Below are positions 28,388-35,007 of a DNA stretch of 43,284 nucleotides, in pieces. The stretch is from an uncultured Clostridia bacterium (GTDB taxonomy: Bacteria; Bacillota; Clostridia; Christensenellales; UBA1242), in the NCBI GenBank assembly GCA_944359935.1, contig CALVTD010000004.1, positions 1-43,284 of the forward strand. Reading direction: 5' to 3'. A model generated the notes under the pieces. That model searched no databases. It had not been told where the DNA came from and saw only the letters and a list, made by a program, of their open reading frames with translations. The position numbers and the translations under genes were made by a program. Position 1 is the stretch's first letter. Each line of letters begins with the position of its first letter.

Positions 28388-30120
28388 TTAGAAAAGAGAT
28401 TGAAAAAATTTTATGCGATGCGGCAAAAAGGCAAAACATTGACAGCGAGTTTTGCGTAACTTTTTCAGCCCTTCCTTCGCTTTGCGATTTTCAATGCAAC
28501 TCTTGTTTCGTGCTTGCAAAAAAACTTGGCAAAAACCCATTTGATGTGGCAAATCAAATTGTTGGCAGCGTTGAAAGCAATAAATTTTATCATTTCAGCG
28601 TTGCAAGGCCGGCTTTCATCAATATTTCACTCACTCAGCAGGGCTTGAAACATATGGCAGAGTGTTTGTTAAACGCAAACTACAATTTTGCCCAAGGCAA
28701 AAAAATATTTTTAGACTATGGCGGACCAAACATTGGCAAGGCCATGCACATTGGGCATATGCGCTCGTTTAACATAGGGGAAGCATTTAAAAGGCTGTAT
28801 AAAAAACTTGGTTTTAAGGTTGTGTGCGACATCTTTTTGGGCGATTGGGGCATGCCTATGGGGCTTATCATGGCAATGCTTGAAAAAGAGGGCACGCTTG
28901 AAAAATATATGAGCGGGCAGATGCCGCTTACGCTTGATGTGATGAACAGGGCGTATCCTAAGGCAAGTTTGCTTAAAGGCGAGGACGAAAACTTTAAGCA
29001 ACGCGCAGAAAGCCTTACACTTGCTTTTCAAAATAAGCAGCAGCCATATTTTGACTTTTGGAAAAAGTTGAGGGATGTTTCGGTAACCGAAATCAAAAAA
29101 GTTTGTAAACTTTTGAATGTTGACTTTGACCTGTGGAATGGAGAGAGCAACGCAAGTGAATACATTCCAACCATATTAAAAATATTTGAAGAGAAAGGGC
29201 TTTCAAGAATAAGCGAGGGCGCTCTTGTTGTGGATGTTGCCGAAGAAGGCGAACAAATTCCAATTCCAAAAAAGTCGCCTGACGAAGTGCAGAGGTATGA
29301 AAACCCAATGCCACCGCTCATGCTTAAAAAATCCAATGGTGGCGACAAATATGAAACTTCCGACATAGCCACAATCTATTTTAGAAACAAAGAATACAAT
29401 CCAGACATTTTACATTATTTTACAGATGCAAGGCAAAACCAAAGGTTTGTGCAAATTTTTAGGGCGTGCAAAAAGGCAGGCATCTCGCCAGAGGGGCAAC
29501 TTTTGTGGCACACGGGTTTTGGAACCATAAACGGCAAGGACGGCAAGGCGCTTAAAACTCGCGACGGCGGCAACATGCAACTTAATGATTTGCTTAACAT
29601 GCTTTATGAAAAGGCCGAGCAAAAATTGGTTGAAAATGGCACGGCGCACGACGATGATTTGAAGCGCAAGATTGGCAATGCCGCGTTAAAGTTTGCCGAC
29701 CTATCCAACAGCGTGGAAAAGGACTATAACTTTGATATTGACCGTGTGCTTTCCTTTGAAGGTAAAACCGGCCCTTACATTCAATACACCGCCTGCCGAA
29801 TTAAATCCATTCTTGCCAAAGCGCCAAAGTTTGAGGAGAACTACAATTTTTCAAGCGAGCATCATAAAAATGTGTTGATTGCGCTTAACAGATTGTCGGC
29901 TTCCTACAAAATTTGTTTTGAGGCAAAAAGTTTGAACGATTTGTGCGCAAGTTTATATGACGTTGCAAGTGCCTTTTCATCTTTCTATAACGCTTATCAT
30001 ATTTTGTCAGAGCAAGATAAAAGCCTTCAAAGCGCACATCTTACGCTGCTCAAAATGGTGCTCAAATTTATTGAAGAGGGGTGCTATGTTCTTGGCATTG
30101 AAGTGCCAGAAAAAATGTGA
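28384..30120 (+). CDS. argS: Arginyl-tRNA synthetase
   Basis: A 578-residue class I synthetase that charges tRNA-Arg using ATP. The N-terminal Add-1 domain (residues 1-95) binds the tRNA D-loop. The catalytic Rossmann fold contains FLDYGGPNIGKAMHIGHMRS with HIGH. As in many ArgRS the KMSK motif is absent and is replaced by the GKALKTRDGGNMQLNDLL loop. The DALR anticodon-binding domain (about 455-578) begins YIQYTACRIKSILAKAPKF. The start is TTG, overlapping the recR stop as TTGA, with GGAAGAG upstream. Coupling argS to recR is unusual compared with common gene orders. No T-box precedes it. Confidence 0.95.
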   Translation: MIRKEIEKILCDAAKRQNIDSEFCVTFSALPSLCDFQCNSCFVLAKKLGKNPFDVANQIVGSVESNKFYHFSVARPAFINISLTQQGLKHMAECLLNANYNFAQGKKIFLDYGGPNIGKAMHIGHMRSFNIGEAFKRLYKKLGFKVVCDIFLGDWGMPMGLIMAMLEKEGTLEKYMSGQMPLTLDVMNRAYPKASLLKGEDENFKQRAESLTLAFQNKQQPYFDFWKKLRDVSVTEIKKVCKLLNVDFDLWNGESNASEYIPTILKIFEEKGLSRISEGALVVDVAEEGEQIPIPKKSPDEVQRYENPMPPLMLKKSNGGDKYETSDIATIYFRNKEYNPDILHYFTDARQNQRFVQIFRACKKAGISPEGQLLWHTGFGTINGKDGKALKTRDGGNMQLNDLLNMLYEKAEQKLVENGTAHDDDLKRKIGNAALKFADLSNSVEKDYNFDIDRVLSFEGKTGPYIQYTACRIKSILAKAPKFEENYNFSSEHHKNVLIALNRLSASYKICFEAKSLNDLCASLYDVASAFSSFYNAYHILSEQDKSLQSAHLTLLKMVLKFIEEGCYVLGIEVPEKM

Positions 30121-30174
30121 TAACCCTTTAAAATAAAGGCAAAAAAATATCTTAAAAAATTTTTAAAAAAAGTA

Positions 30175-30203
30175 TTTACATTTTAAAACTTTTGTGATAT
30201 ATT
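30175..30203 (+). promoter_or_regulatory. Promoter of the 46-aa gene
   Basis: TTTACA (30175-30180), 17-bp spacer, TATATT (30198-30203); predicted +1 near 30210, just before AAGGAGG. Confidence 0.7.
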
Positions 30204-30227
30204 AGGGCTATCAATAAGGAGGTTGAA

Positions 30228-30368
30228 ATGCCAGCAATTAAAAATAGAACAACAGTTTATGGGCATGTTTGCAGCGATGTTGTATGCGCGAATTTAAAAA
30301 ATTTAAGAACAAAAGATGTTTCTTTCGAAAATAAAAAAGTTAAAGAAATGGATGGCAGAAGTTTATAA
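30228..30368 (+). CDS. Orphan 46-aa small protein
   Basis: ATG at 30228 with a near-perfect AAGGAGG eight bases upstream, 46 codons, TAA at 30366. The peptide begins MPAIKNRTTVYGHVCSDVVC and ends KKVKEMDGRSL. It has two cysteines and a histidine close together (HVCSDVVC) and a basic, probably helical tail, so a small metal or RNA contact is imaginable but nothing is recognised. A good promoter, a strong ribosome-binding site and an intrinsic terminator surround just this frame, so it is transcribed on its own and very likely translated. Confidence 0.7.
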   Translation: MPAIKNRTTVYGHVCSDVVCANLKNLRTKDVSFENKKVKEMDGRSL

Positions 30369-30381
30369 TTTTTCAAAAATG

Positions 30382-30402
30382 CAGGCGAAAGCCTGTTTTT
30401 TT
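30382..30402 (+). terminator. Terminator of the 46-aa gene
   Basis: CAGGC (30382-30386) pairs with GCCTG (30391-30395) around a GAAA tetraloop and is followed by seven T. Confidence 0.85.
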
Positions 30403-30413
30403 ATGCAAATTGT

Positions 30414-30442
30414 TTGCTAAAAGCCAAAAATAATGATAAAAT
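30414..30442 (+). promoter_or_regulatory. Promoter of the HicB-like gene
   Basis: TTGCTA (30414-30419), 17-bp spacer, TAAAAT (30437-30442). Predicted +1 at 30449 is the first G of the GGAG ribosome-binding site. Confidence 0.65.
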
Positions 30443-30458
30443 GATAATGGAGAATATT

Positions 30459-30752
30459 ATGCAGCAATTTATATACCCAGCCATTTTTTATGTTGACGGC
30501 GAAGAAACTCATGTTTATTTCCCTGACTTAGACATCTCAACTTCTGGTGAAAATTTTGAAGATGCGTTTTTGTTTGCAAAAGATTTGTTGCGTGTCTACT
30601 TTCTGTACGCTGTTACAAACGACCTTGACTTTAATCTGCCAAGTGATTTTGAAAGCGTTAGAAAAAAATGTGGCGAGGGGCAAACTGCAATTTTGATTGA
30701 TGCAATCGTTACTGCTGTTGACCTTAGAAACTTTAAAAAATCTTCAAAATAG
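30459..30752 (+). CDS. HicB-like antitoxin-fold protein without a HicA partner
   Basis: A 97-residue protein starting MQQFIYPAIFYVDGEETHVY at 30459. This start has GGAG six bases upstream and lies 16 bases after a -10 box; upstream in-frame ATGs overlap the promoter. The N-terminal part YPAIFY...VYFPDLDISTSGENFEDAFL is the HicB fold (strand, FPDL, T-x-G-x-x-x-x-E-A helix). HicB proteins normally neutralise the HicA RNase and repress their operon. No hicA-like gene (a 60-80 residue dsRBD-like fold) lies on either side, and the C-terminal helix-turn-helix typical of HicB is not obvious, so this is a solitary HicB-like protein of unknown role. Confidence 0.75.
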   Translation: MQQFIYPAIFYVDGEETHVYFPDLDISTSGENFEDAFLFAKDLLRVYFLYAVTNDLDFNLPSDFESVRKKCGEGQTAILIDAIVTAVDLRNFKKSSK

Positions 30753-30765
30753 CCATGCTTTTCTC

Positions 30766-30794
30766 TTGACAAAGATAAATATATTTGGTAAAAT
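30766..30794 (+). promoter_or_regulatory. Strong promoter of rpmG-secE-nusG-rplK-rplA
   Basis: Perfect TTGACA (30766-30771), 17-bp spacer, TAAAAT (30789-30794). Confidence 0.85.
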
Positions 30795-30797
30795 ACA

Positions 30798-30829
30798 CTA
30801 ACACTTCCAAATCGGGGTGTTAGTTTTTT
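30798..30829 (+). promoter_or_regulatory. Terminator-like attenuator hairpin in the rpmG leader
   Basis: CTAACAC (30798-30804) pairs with GTGTTAG (30817-30823), with further G-U/C-G pairs inside, and is followed by six T (30824-30829). It lies directly after the predicted +1 and before the rpmG ribosome-binding site. An intrinsic terminator at this position would attenuate the operon unless overcome. Alternatively the +1 lies inside the stem and the hairpin only ends upstream transcripts. Confidence 0.6.
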
Positions 30830-30845
30830 GTTAGGAGATAAAATT

Positions 30846-31007
30846 ATGGCAGCACCAAAACGCAAAAATATCACTCTTGCTTGCACAGAATGCCAAGAGA
30901 GAAACTATGCTACATCTAAAAACAGCACAGCAAATCCTGAAAGAATTGAAATCAAAAAATTCTGCCAAAGATGTGGCAAAAGAACTGTTCATAAAGAAAC
31001 CAAATAA
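30846..31007 (+). CDS. rpmG: 50S ribosomal protein bL33
   Basis: A 53-residue bL33 of the zinc-binding type: [20 protein letters not shown], then [20 protein letters not shown]. The CxxC pairs at residues 13-16 and 41-44 form the zinc ribbon. It is a small protein near the E site of the large subunit. TAGGAG precedes the ATG. It leads rpmG-secE-nusG-rplK-rplA, the standard Bacillota order downstream of sigH; in this window sigH lies 27 kb away on the other strand. Confidence 0.94.
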   Translation: MAAPKRKNITLACTECQERNYATSKNSTANPERIEIKKFCQRCGKRTVHKETK

Positions 31008-31024
31008 TTAAGCAGGGAGGAGAA

Positions 31025-31417
31025 ATGTCTAAGAAAAACAAAAACTTACAAAAGCAAGTTTTAATTTCTCAAACCGAAGAAGAAAAAGATGCCGTTGTCG
31101 TTACTGACGAGGGCGCCTCTTCCGCGCCTGAAAATCAACAAGTAGAGCAGGTTAAGGAAGTTAAAGAGGATAAAACCGATAAAAAGCCTGCAAAAGAAGA
31201 TAAAAACGCCAAGGGCAAAAAAGAAAAAAAGCCAAAGGAAAAAAAGTTTAGAAAAAAAGTTAGGGAAACAGTAAGCGAACTTAAAAAAGTTACATGGCCA
31301 AGTTTTGGTGAAGTTTGCAAAAAAACCGGCATAGTGCTTTCTGTTGTTGTAATTTTTGGTATTGTGCTTTTTGGATTGGATGTTGGCCTTTACTATTTAT
31401 TTGGACTTTTAACCTAA
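31025..31417 (+). CDS. secE: Preprotein translocase subunit SecE
   Basis: A 130-residue protein whose last 60 residues are SecE: the amphipathic helix KKFRKKVRETVSELKKVTWP, then SFGEVCKKTGIVLSVVVIFG and a single membrane helix ending VGLYYLFGLLT. SecE clamps the SecY channel and is the partner of SecA (8321-11035). The first 70 residues are a long, charged Lys/Glu/Asp extension (KEVKEDKTDKKPAKEDKNAK) that most SecE proteins of this class lack; it is probably disordered and cytosolic. GGGAGGAG precedes the ATG. nusG follows after 10 bases. Confidence 0.93.
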   Translation: MSKKNKNLQKQVLISQTEEEKDAVVVTDEGASSAPENQQVEQVKEVKEDKTDKKPAKEDKNAKGKKEKKPKEKKFRKKVRETVSELKKVTWPSFGEVCKKTGIVLSVVVIFGIVLFGLDVGLYYLFGLLT

Positions 31418-31427
31418 GGAGGGGAAC

Positions 31428-32024
31428 ATGGAAGAAAACAAAGATTTAATCGAGCAGCAAACCCAAACCGAGCAGCCAGAAATCACACATGATGCCGACC
31501 CATCAAAAGAGGCAAAATGGTATGCTCTTCACACCTTTTCAGGTTACGAAAATGTGGCAAAAGAAAATTTGGAAACAGTTGTTTCAAAATTTGGTTTGCA
31601 AAACCGAATTTTCGACATCATCATTCCTATGGAAAGCGTTGTTGAAGAAAAAAATGGCAAGAAAAAACTGGTTGAAAGAAAAAGCATGCCATGCTACATT
31701 TTTGTGAAAATGATCTATGGCGATGACTTGTGGCACAACGTAACCAGAACAAGGGGCATTACAGGCTTTGTTGGGCCAAATGGCAGGCCGCTTGCGCTTA
31801 CCGATGAAGAGGTAAGAAAAAACAAACTTGAAAAAATCAAGGTTGAAGTTGATTTGCAGGTTGGCGACAAGGTTGAGGTTATCGATGGGCCACTTGAAGG
31901 CACCATTGGCACTGTTCAATCAGTCAACCCTGAAAGCAGCATTGCAACAGTTATTGTTGAAATGTTTGGCAGAGAAGCGCCTGTGGAACTTGACTACACA
32001 CAGATGCGCAGAATAGACGCTTAA
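31428..32024 (+). CDS. nusG: Transcription termination/antitermination protein NusG
   Basis: A 198-residue NusG. After an acidic N-terminal extension of about 28 residues comes the NGN domain: AKWYALHTFSGYENVAKENL, IPMESVVEEKNGKKKLVERK, MPCYIFVKM and TRGITGFVGPNGRPLALTDE. The C-terminal KOW domain is VGDKVEVIDGPLEGTIGTVQ and ends with VELDYTQMRRID. It binds the RNA polymerase clamp and links transcription to Rho or the ribosome. AGGAGG precedes the ATG. The downstream gap to rplK (108 bases) carries a structured leader. Confidence 0.95.
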   Translation: MEENKDLIEQQTQTEQPEITHDADPSKEAKWYALHTFSGYENVAKENLETVVSKFGLQNRIFDIIIPMESVVEEKNGKKKLVERKSMPCYIFVKMIYGDDLWHNVTRTRGITGFVGPNGRPLALTDEEVRKNKLEKIKVEVDLQVGDKVEVIDGPLEGTIGTVQSVNPESSIATVIVEMFGREAPVELDYTQMRRIDA

Positions 32025-32057
32025 AAAGGTATTTCGCAAGACAACTTGCTAAATATA

Positions 32058-32117
32058 CGAGGCTAAGCCTCGGCAAAATCGTGGGAGAGTGGAACTGCAC
32101 CACTCAAATTTCACCAC
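32058..32117 (+). promoter_or_regulatory. rplK leader with two hairpins, probable L1-binding regulatory site
   Basis: CGAGGC (32058-32063) pairs with GCCTCG (32067-32072). Then GTGG (32081-32084) pairs with CCAC (32114-32117), enclosing GAGTGG (32087-32092) paired with CCACTC (32100-32105). A GTGGGAG...CCAC stem just before rplK is a recurring feature of bacterial rplK-rplA operons, where L1 binds its own mRNA. The binding itself is inference. Confidence 0.6.
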
Positions 32118-32132
32118 AATAAGGAGGATAAA

Positions 32133-32561
32133 ATGGCAGTAAAAAAGATAGGGGCAGTTGTTAAACTTCAACTCCCAGCAGGTAAAGCCACACCTGGACC
32201 TCCAGTAGGTTCTTCACTTGGACCTCATGGAATTAACATTGCGGCATTTACCAAAGAATTCAACGATAAGACCGCTTCTCAGGCAGGACTTATCATTCCT
32301 GTGGTAATCACAATTTACCAAGACAGGTCATTTAGTTTTGTTTTGAAAACTCCACCAGCAGCCGTTTTGATTAAAAAGGCAATTGGTTTGGACAAAGGCT
32401 CAGCAAAACCAAACAAAGTAAAAGTCGGCTCAATCACAAAAGCGCAAATTAGAGAGATTGCAGAACTTAAAATGCCAGACCTCAATGCAGGAAGCATTGA
32501 AGCGGCTATGAGCATGATTGAGGGTGCAGCACGCAGCATGGGCGTTACTGTAACTGACTAA
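32133..32561 (+). CDS. rplK: 50S ribosomal protein uL11
   Basis: A 142-residue uL11. The N-domain is [20 protein letters not shown] followed by [20 protein letters not shown], with the proline-rich linker that contacts factor GTPases. The C-domain that binds 23S rRNA of the GTPase centre has [20 protein letters not shown] and ends [27 protein letters not shown] precedes the ATG. Length is normal. It is followed by rplA after 11 bases, and the pair is under the leader structure at 32058-32117. Confidence 0.97.
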   Translation: MAVKKIGAVVKLQLPAGKATPGPPVGSSLGPHGINIAAFTKEFNDKTASQAGLIIPVVITIYQDRSFSFVLKTPPAAVLIKKAIGLDKGSAKPNKVKVGSITKAQIREIAELKMPDLNAGSIEAAMSMIEGAARSMGVTVTD

Positions 32562-32572
32562 GGAGGACGAGT

Positions 32573-33256
32573 ATGAAAAAAGGTAAAAGAATGCAAGCAG
32601 CCCTTTCCAGTTACGATAAAACTCAGGCTTATTCTGTAAGCGAGGCATTCGATAAAATGCTTGATACTGCAAAGGCTAAATTTGATGAAACAGTTGAACT
32701 TCATGTAAGGCTTGGCGTTGACGGAAGAAACGCAGACCAACAAGTTCGTGGCGTGGTTGTTCTTCCTCACGGAACAGGCAAAAGCGTTAAAGTGCTTGTA
32801 ATTGCAAAAGGCGACAAAGCCGATGAGGCTGCCAAAGCAGGCGCAGACTATGTTGGCGCAGAAGAAATGATTGCAAAAATCCAAGGCGGATGGCTTGATT
32901 TTGACGTGTGCATCACCACACCAGACATGATGGGTGTTGTTGGTAGAGTGGCAAGAGTGCTTGGCCCTAAGGGCTTGATGCCAAACCCAAAAAGCGGCAC
33001 TGTTACCATGGATGTTAAAAAAGCAATCAGTGATGTTAAAGCAGGTAAAGTTGAATACAGGCTTGACAAAACAAACAATGTTCACGTAATTTTGGGCAAA
33101 GTAAGTTTTGGAAAGGATAAACTTATTGAAAACTACACAACTGTTATTGAAGCATTGCAAAAAGCAAAACCAGCAGCAGCAAAAGGCCAATATTTTAAAA
33201 ATATTGCAATTTGCTCATCAATGGGCCCTGGCGTAAAAATTGTTGCATTGGGATAA
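32573..33256 (+). CDS. rplA: 50S ribosomal protein uL1
   Basis: A 227-residue uL1 that forms the mobile L1 stalk and represses its own operon in many bacteria. It shows [20 protein letters not shown], then [20 protein letters not shown] in domain I, the insertion domain with [20 protein letters not shown], and [20 protein letters not shown] in the C-part. Length is normal. AAGGAGG precedes the ATG. It is the last gene of the operon; an intrinsic terminator follows 23 bases downstream. rplJ-rplL, usually next, are absent. Confidence 0.97.
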   Translation: MKKGKRMQAALSSYDKTQAYSVSEAFDKMLDTAKAKFDETVELHVRLGVDGRNADQQVRGVVVLPHGTGKSVKVLVIAKGDKADEAAKAGADYVGAEEMIAKIQGGWLDFDVCITTPDMMGVVGRVARVLGPKGLMPNPKSGTVTMDVKKAISDVKAGKVEYRLDKTNNVHVILGKVSFGKDKLIENYTTVIEALQKAKPAAAKGQYFKNIAICSSMGPGVKIVALG

Positions 33257-33278
33257 TCGAAAACATCAAAAATTAAAA

Positions 33279-33303
33279 ACACCGAAATGTCGGTGTTTTT
33301 TTA
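33279..33303 (+). terminator. Terminator of the rpmG-rplA operon
   Basis: ACACCGA (33279-33285) pairs with TCGGTGT (33290-33296), extended by A/T pairs and a long T-run. Confidence 0.88.
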
Positions 33304-33304
33304 T

Positions 33305-33533
33305 TTATCCACTCATTTTTGTAAAATTTTTGTTATACACATCGCAAATAGAAATCGGCGCGCCACTTATCCACAACTTTTAAAAAATAAAATAGGGGAA
33401 AAACCAATAAAATCTTCCAAAAAGACATTGACAAGGCTAGCCGGCCGGTGTATACTACTTTTGTATTAAATCGGGGCACAATGCGGCAAACTTATCCACA
33501 GCCTCGCGATTTTGAAAAAATAGGTTATCCACA
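33305..33533 (+). promoter_or_regulatory. Cluster of DnaA boxes, all in one orientation
   Basis: Perfect TTATNCACA boxes are at 33333-33341, 33367-33375, 33492-33500 and 33525-33533; TTATCCACT at 33305-33313 differs at the last base. Five sites in 229 bp in one direction are far more than chance. Three lie upstream of the promoter at 33428-33456 and two in the transcribed leader; the last overlaps the Shine-Dalgarno sequence (TTATCCACAGGAGGG). This stretch between rplA and the repeat gene holds no gene. DnaA-controlled expression is the simplest reading; an origin or a DnaA-titration site are alternatives. Confidence 0.75.
33428..33456 (+). promoter_or_regulatory. Promoter of the 26-aa repeat gene
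   Basis: Perfect TTGACA (33428-33433), 17-bp GC-rich spacer containing GCCGGCCGG, TATACT (33451-33456). The predicted transcript carries an 80-base leader with two DnaA boxes. Confidence 0.85.
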
Positions 33534-33544
33534 GGAGGGAAAAT

Positions 33545-34882
33545 ATGAAAGCAACAGCAGAAGATATACAAAAATATATCGAATTAGGTGGAAACATTGG
33601 TATTCTCACCAATGCCCAAATAGCCACTATTCCACAGGAGTTTATTATTCAATATGTAGCGAACGGCGGAGATTCTTTTGATTTAACCGAAGCCCAGAGA
33701 GAGGCTATCCCAGAGGAGGTGATTGAACAACACAGCAAGAATGGTAACAATTCGTTCAATTTCAACACTATCCAGAGACAAGATATCCCTCGGGAAGTTA
33801 TTAGTCGAATAGTTTCGAATGAATGCAAGGCGAATGAATGGGGCTTGAGATGGATTCTATATAACAGTGAAGAATTCACTCCACAGGAGGTTATTAATCA
33901 ATATGTAGCGAATGGTGGAGATTTTACGTGTTTCACTAGGAAGCAGAGAGCAGCTATTCCGCAGGAGGTTTTTAATCAATATGTAGCGAATGGTGGAGAG
34001 TTAAAGTATTTCACTGAGAAAATGATAGCAGCTATTCCACAGGAGTTTATTAATCAACGTGCAGCGAATGGTGGATATTTAGCGTATTTAACTGATGCCC
34101 AAATAGAAGCTATTCCGCAGGAGTTTATTAATCAATATGCAGCGAATGGTGGATATTTAGCGTATTTAACCTATGCCCAGATAGAAGCTATTCCGCAGGA
34201 GATTATTAATCAACGTGCGGCGAACGGTGGAAATTTAGAGTATTTAACTGAGGCTCAGAGAGCAGCTATTCCACAGGAGATTATTAATCAACGTGTAGCG
34301 AATGGTGGAAGTTTAGAGTGTTTAACCGAAGCCCAGAGAGCAGCTATTCCACAGGAGATTGTTAACAAATACATCTCTGGAAATTTTGGAGATTTAAAGT
34401 ATTTCACTGAGGCCCAGATAGCAGCTATTCCACAAGAGGATATTAATCTGCGCGCATCGTTGGGAGGAAGTGCGTTCGGATTCTCCAAAGAAAAGATGGC
34501 AGCCATCCCTTATCAAATTGTATTTGTGACGGAAGAAGCCCGAAATGCGGTAATTTTATACGCTGCTGGAAAGATTTCATCAAGTGAGCTGCCAGCCGAT
34601 GTATATGCAAACGGGTTTCTAAGAGGAAGTTTGCTTCAAATTATTAAACATAAAATCATAAATGAATTTGTTAATATGTGCGAAAATGCTGGATATGAAT
34701 CTTATGAAGTTCCAGAAGAAGTTAAGCATGCTTTTGACCAAAGACTGCGCGGCATAGAACAAGAATTGCACGCCAAAAGGCGGGATGCAGTGAAAGAACT
34801 TACTAAACCTAAAGTAAATAAGCAAATGCAAAAAGAAGAAATTCAAAATTTGAAAAAAGACATTATGGTAATGGAGTGGTAA
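33545..34882 (+). CDS. Protein of about twelve 26-residue helical repeats, DnaA-box-associated
   Basis: A 445-residue protein; the ATG at 33545 follows CAGGAGG. Residues about 20-330 are tandem units with consensus LTEAQRAAIPQEIINQRVAN followed by GG and two or three variable residues. The best-conserved units are 26 residues (78 bp) long; the third is expanded and the last two drift. The conserved IPQE and NGG and the helix-like spacing suggest an alpha-alpha solenoid for binding a protein or nucleic acid. Residues about 340-445 are helical and charged, ending in a coiled-coil-like basic stretch (RLRGIEQELHAKRRDAVKEL). There is no signal peptide, so it is probably cytosolic. I recognise no family; it only faintly recalls TALE-like repeats. 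A 32-aa frame follows two bases downstream. Confidence 0.85.
   Translation: MKATAEDIQKYIELGGNIGILTNAQIATIPQEFIIQYVANGGDSFDLTEAQREAIPEEVIEQHSKNGNNSFNFNTIQRQDIPREVISRIVSNECKANEWGLRWILYNSEEFTPQEVINQYVANGGDFTCFTRKQRAAIPQEVFNQYVANGGELKYFTEKMIAAIPQEFINQRAANGGYLAYLTDAQIEAIPQEFINQYAANGGYLAYLTYAQIEAIPQEIINQRAANGGNLEYLTEAQRAAIPQEIINQRVANGGSLECLTEAQRAAIPQEIVNKYISGNFGDLKYFTEAQIAAIPQEDINLRASLGGSAFGFSKEKMAAIPYQIVFVTEEARNAVILYAAGKISSSELPADVYANGFLRGSLLQIIKHKIINEFVNMCENAGYESYEVPEEVKHAFDQRLRGIEQELHAKRRDAVKELTKPKVNKQMQKEEIQNLKKDIMVMEW
33877..34450 (+). repeat. 78-bp tandem repeats within the repeat gene
   Basis: The block ATTCC(A/G)CAGGAG recurs at exact 78-bp steps from about 33957 to 34347, with earlier (33880) and later (34427, +3 bp) copies, followed each time by a TTATTAATCAA-like block. 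Third-position similarity is high, which points to recent duplication. Each copy carries an internal CCACAGGAG resembling the gene's own leader. Confidence 0.8.
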
Positions 34883-34883
34883 C

Positions 34884-34982
34884 ATGAAACTTGAAGAGTT
34901 TAAAAAATACATGGATCAAAAGTTTGACGAACTCATAAAAAGATTGTGCCCGCAGCCAAAAACAAAAGAAGAGGAAAAATAA
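34884..34982 (+). CDS. Possible 32-aa protein coupled to the repeat gene
   Basis: ATG at 34884, one base after the repeat-gene stop, with GGAG nine bases before it inside the upstream gene; TAA at 34980. The peptide begins MKLEEFKKYMDQKFDELIKR and ends with a charged tail (PKTKEEEK). It is predicted to be one amphipathic helix. The terminator begins within its stop region, so it is on the same mRNA. It could be a partner of the repeat protein; coding support is the coupling geometry and charged-helix pattern only. Confidence 0.5.
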   Translation: MKLEEFKKYMDQKFDELIKRLCPQPKTKEEEK

Positions 34983-34986
34983 AAAA

Positions 34987-35007
34987 GTCGCAAATGCGAC
35001 TTTTTTT
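34987..35007. terminator. Bidirectional terminator between the repeat operon and the giant gene
   Basis: GTCGCA (34987-34992) pairs with TGCGAC (34995-35000) with a two-base loop, flanked by six A and seven T. The giant minus-strand gene stops at 35006, so both transcripts use it. Confidence 0.85.

Noticed and set aside
28384..28440. T-box or other riboswitch before argS
   Set aside because: argS overlaps recR by four bases, so there is no leader; no T-box or antiterminator pattern was seen.
33300..33545. Chromosomal origin (oriC) at the DnaA-box cluster
   Set aside because: dnaA, dnaN, gyrB or rpmH are not nearby, and left-hand genes run towards the cluster rather than away. It is kept as a DnaA-regulated promoter; only whole-genome skew could revive the idea.
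33545..34882. TALE-like DNA-binding repeats
   Set aside because: The NGG loop is suggestive, but units are 26 rather than 33-35 residues, the second helix is too short, and there is no hypervariable residue pair at positions 12-13.
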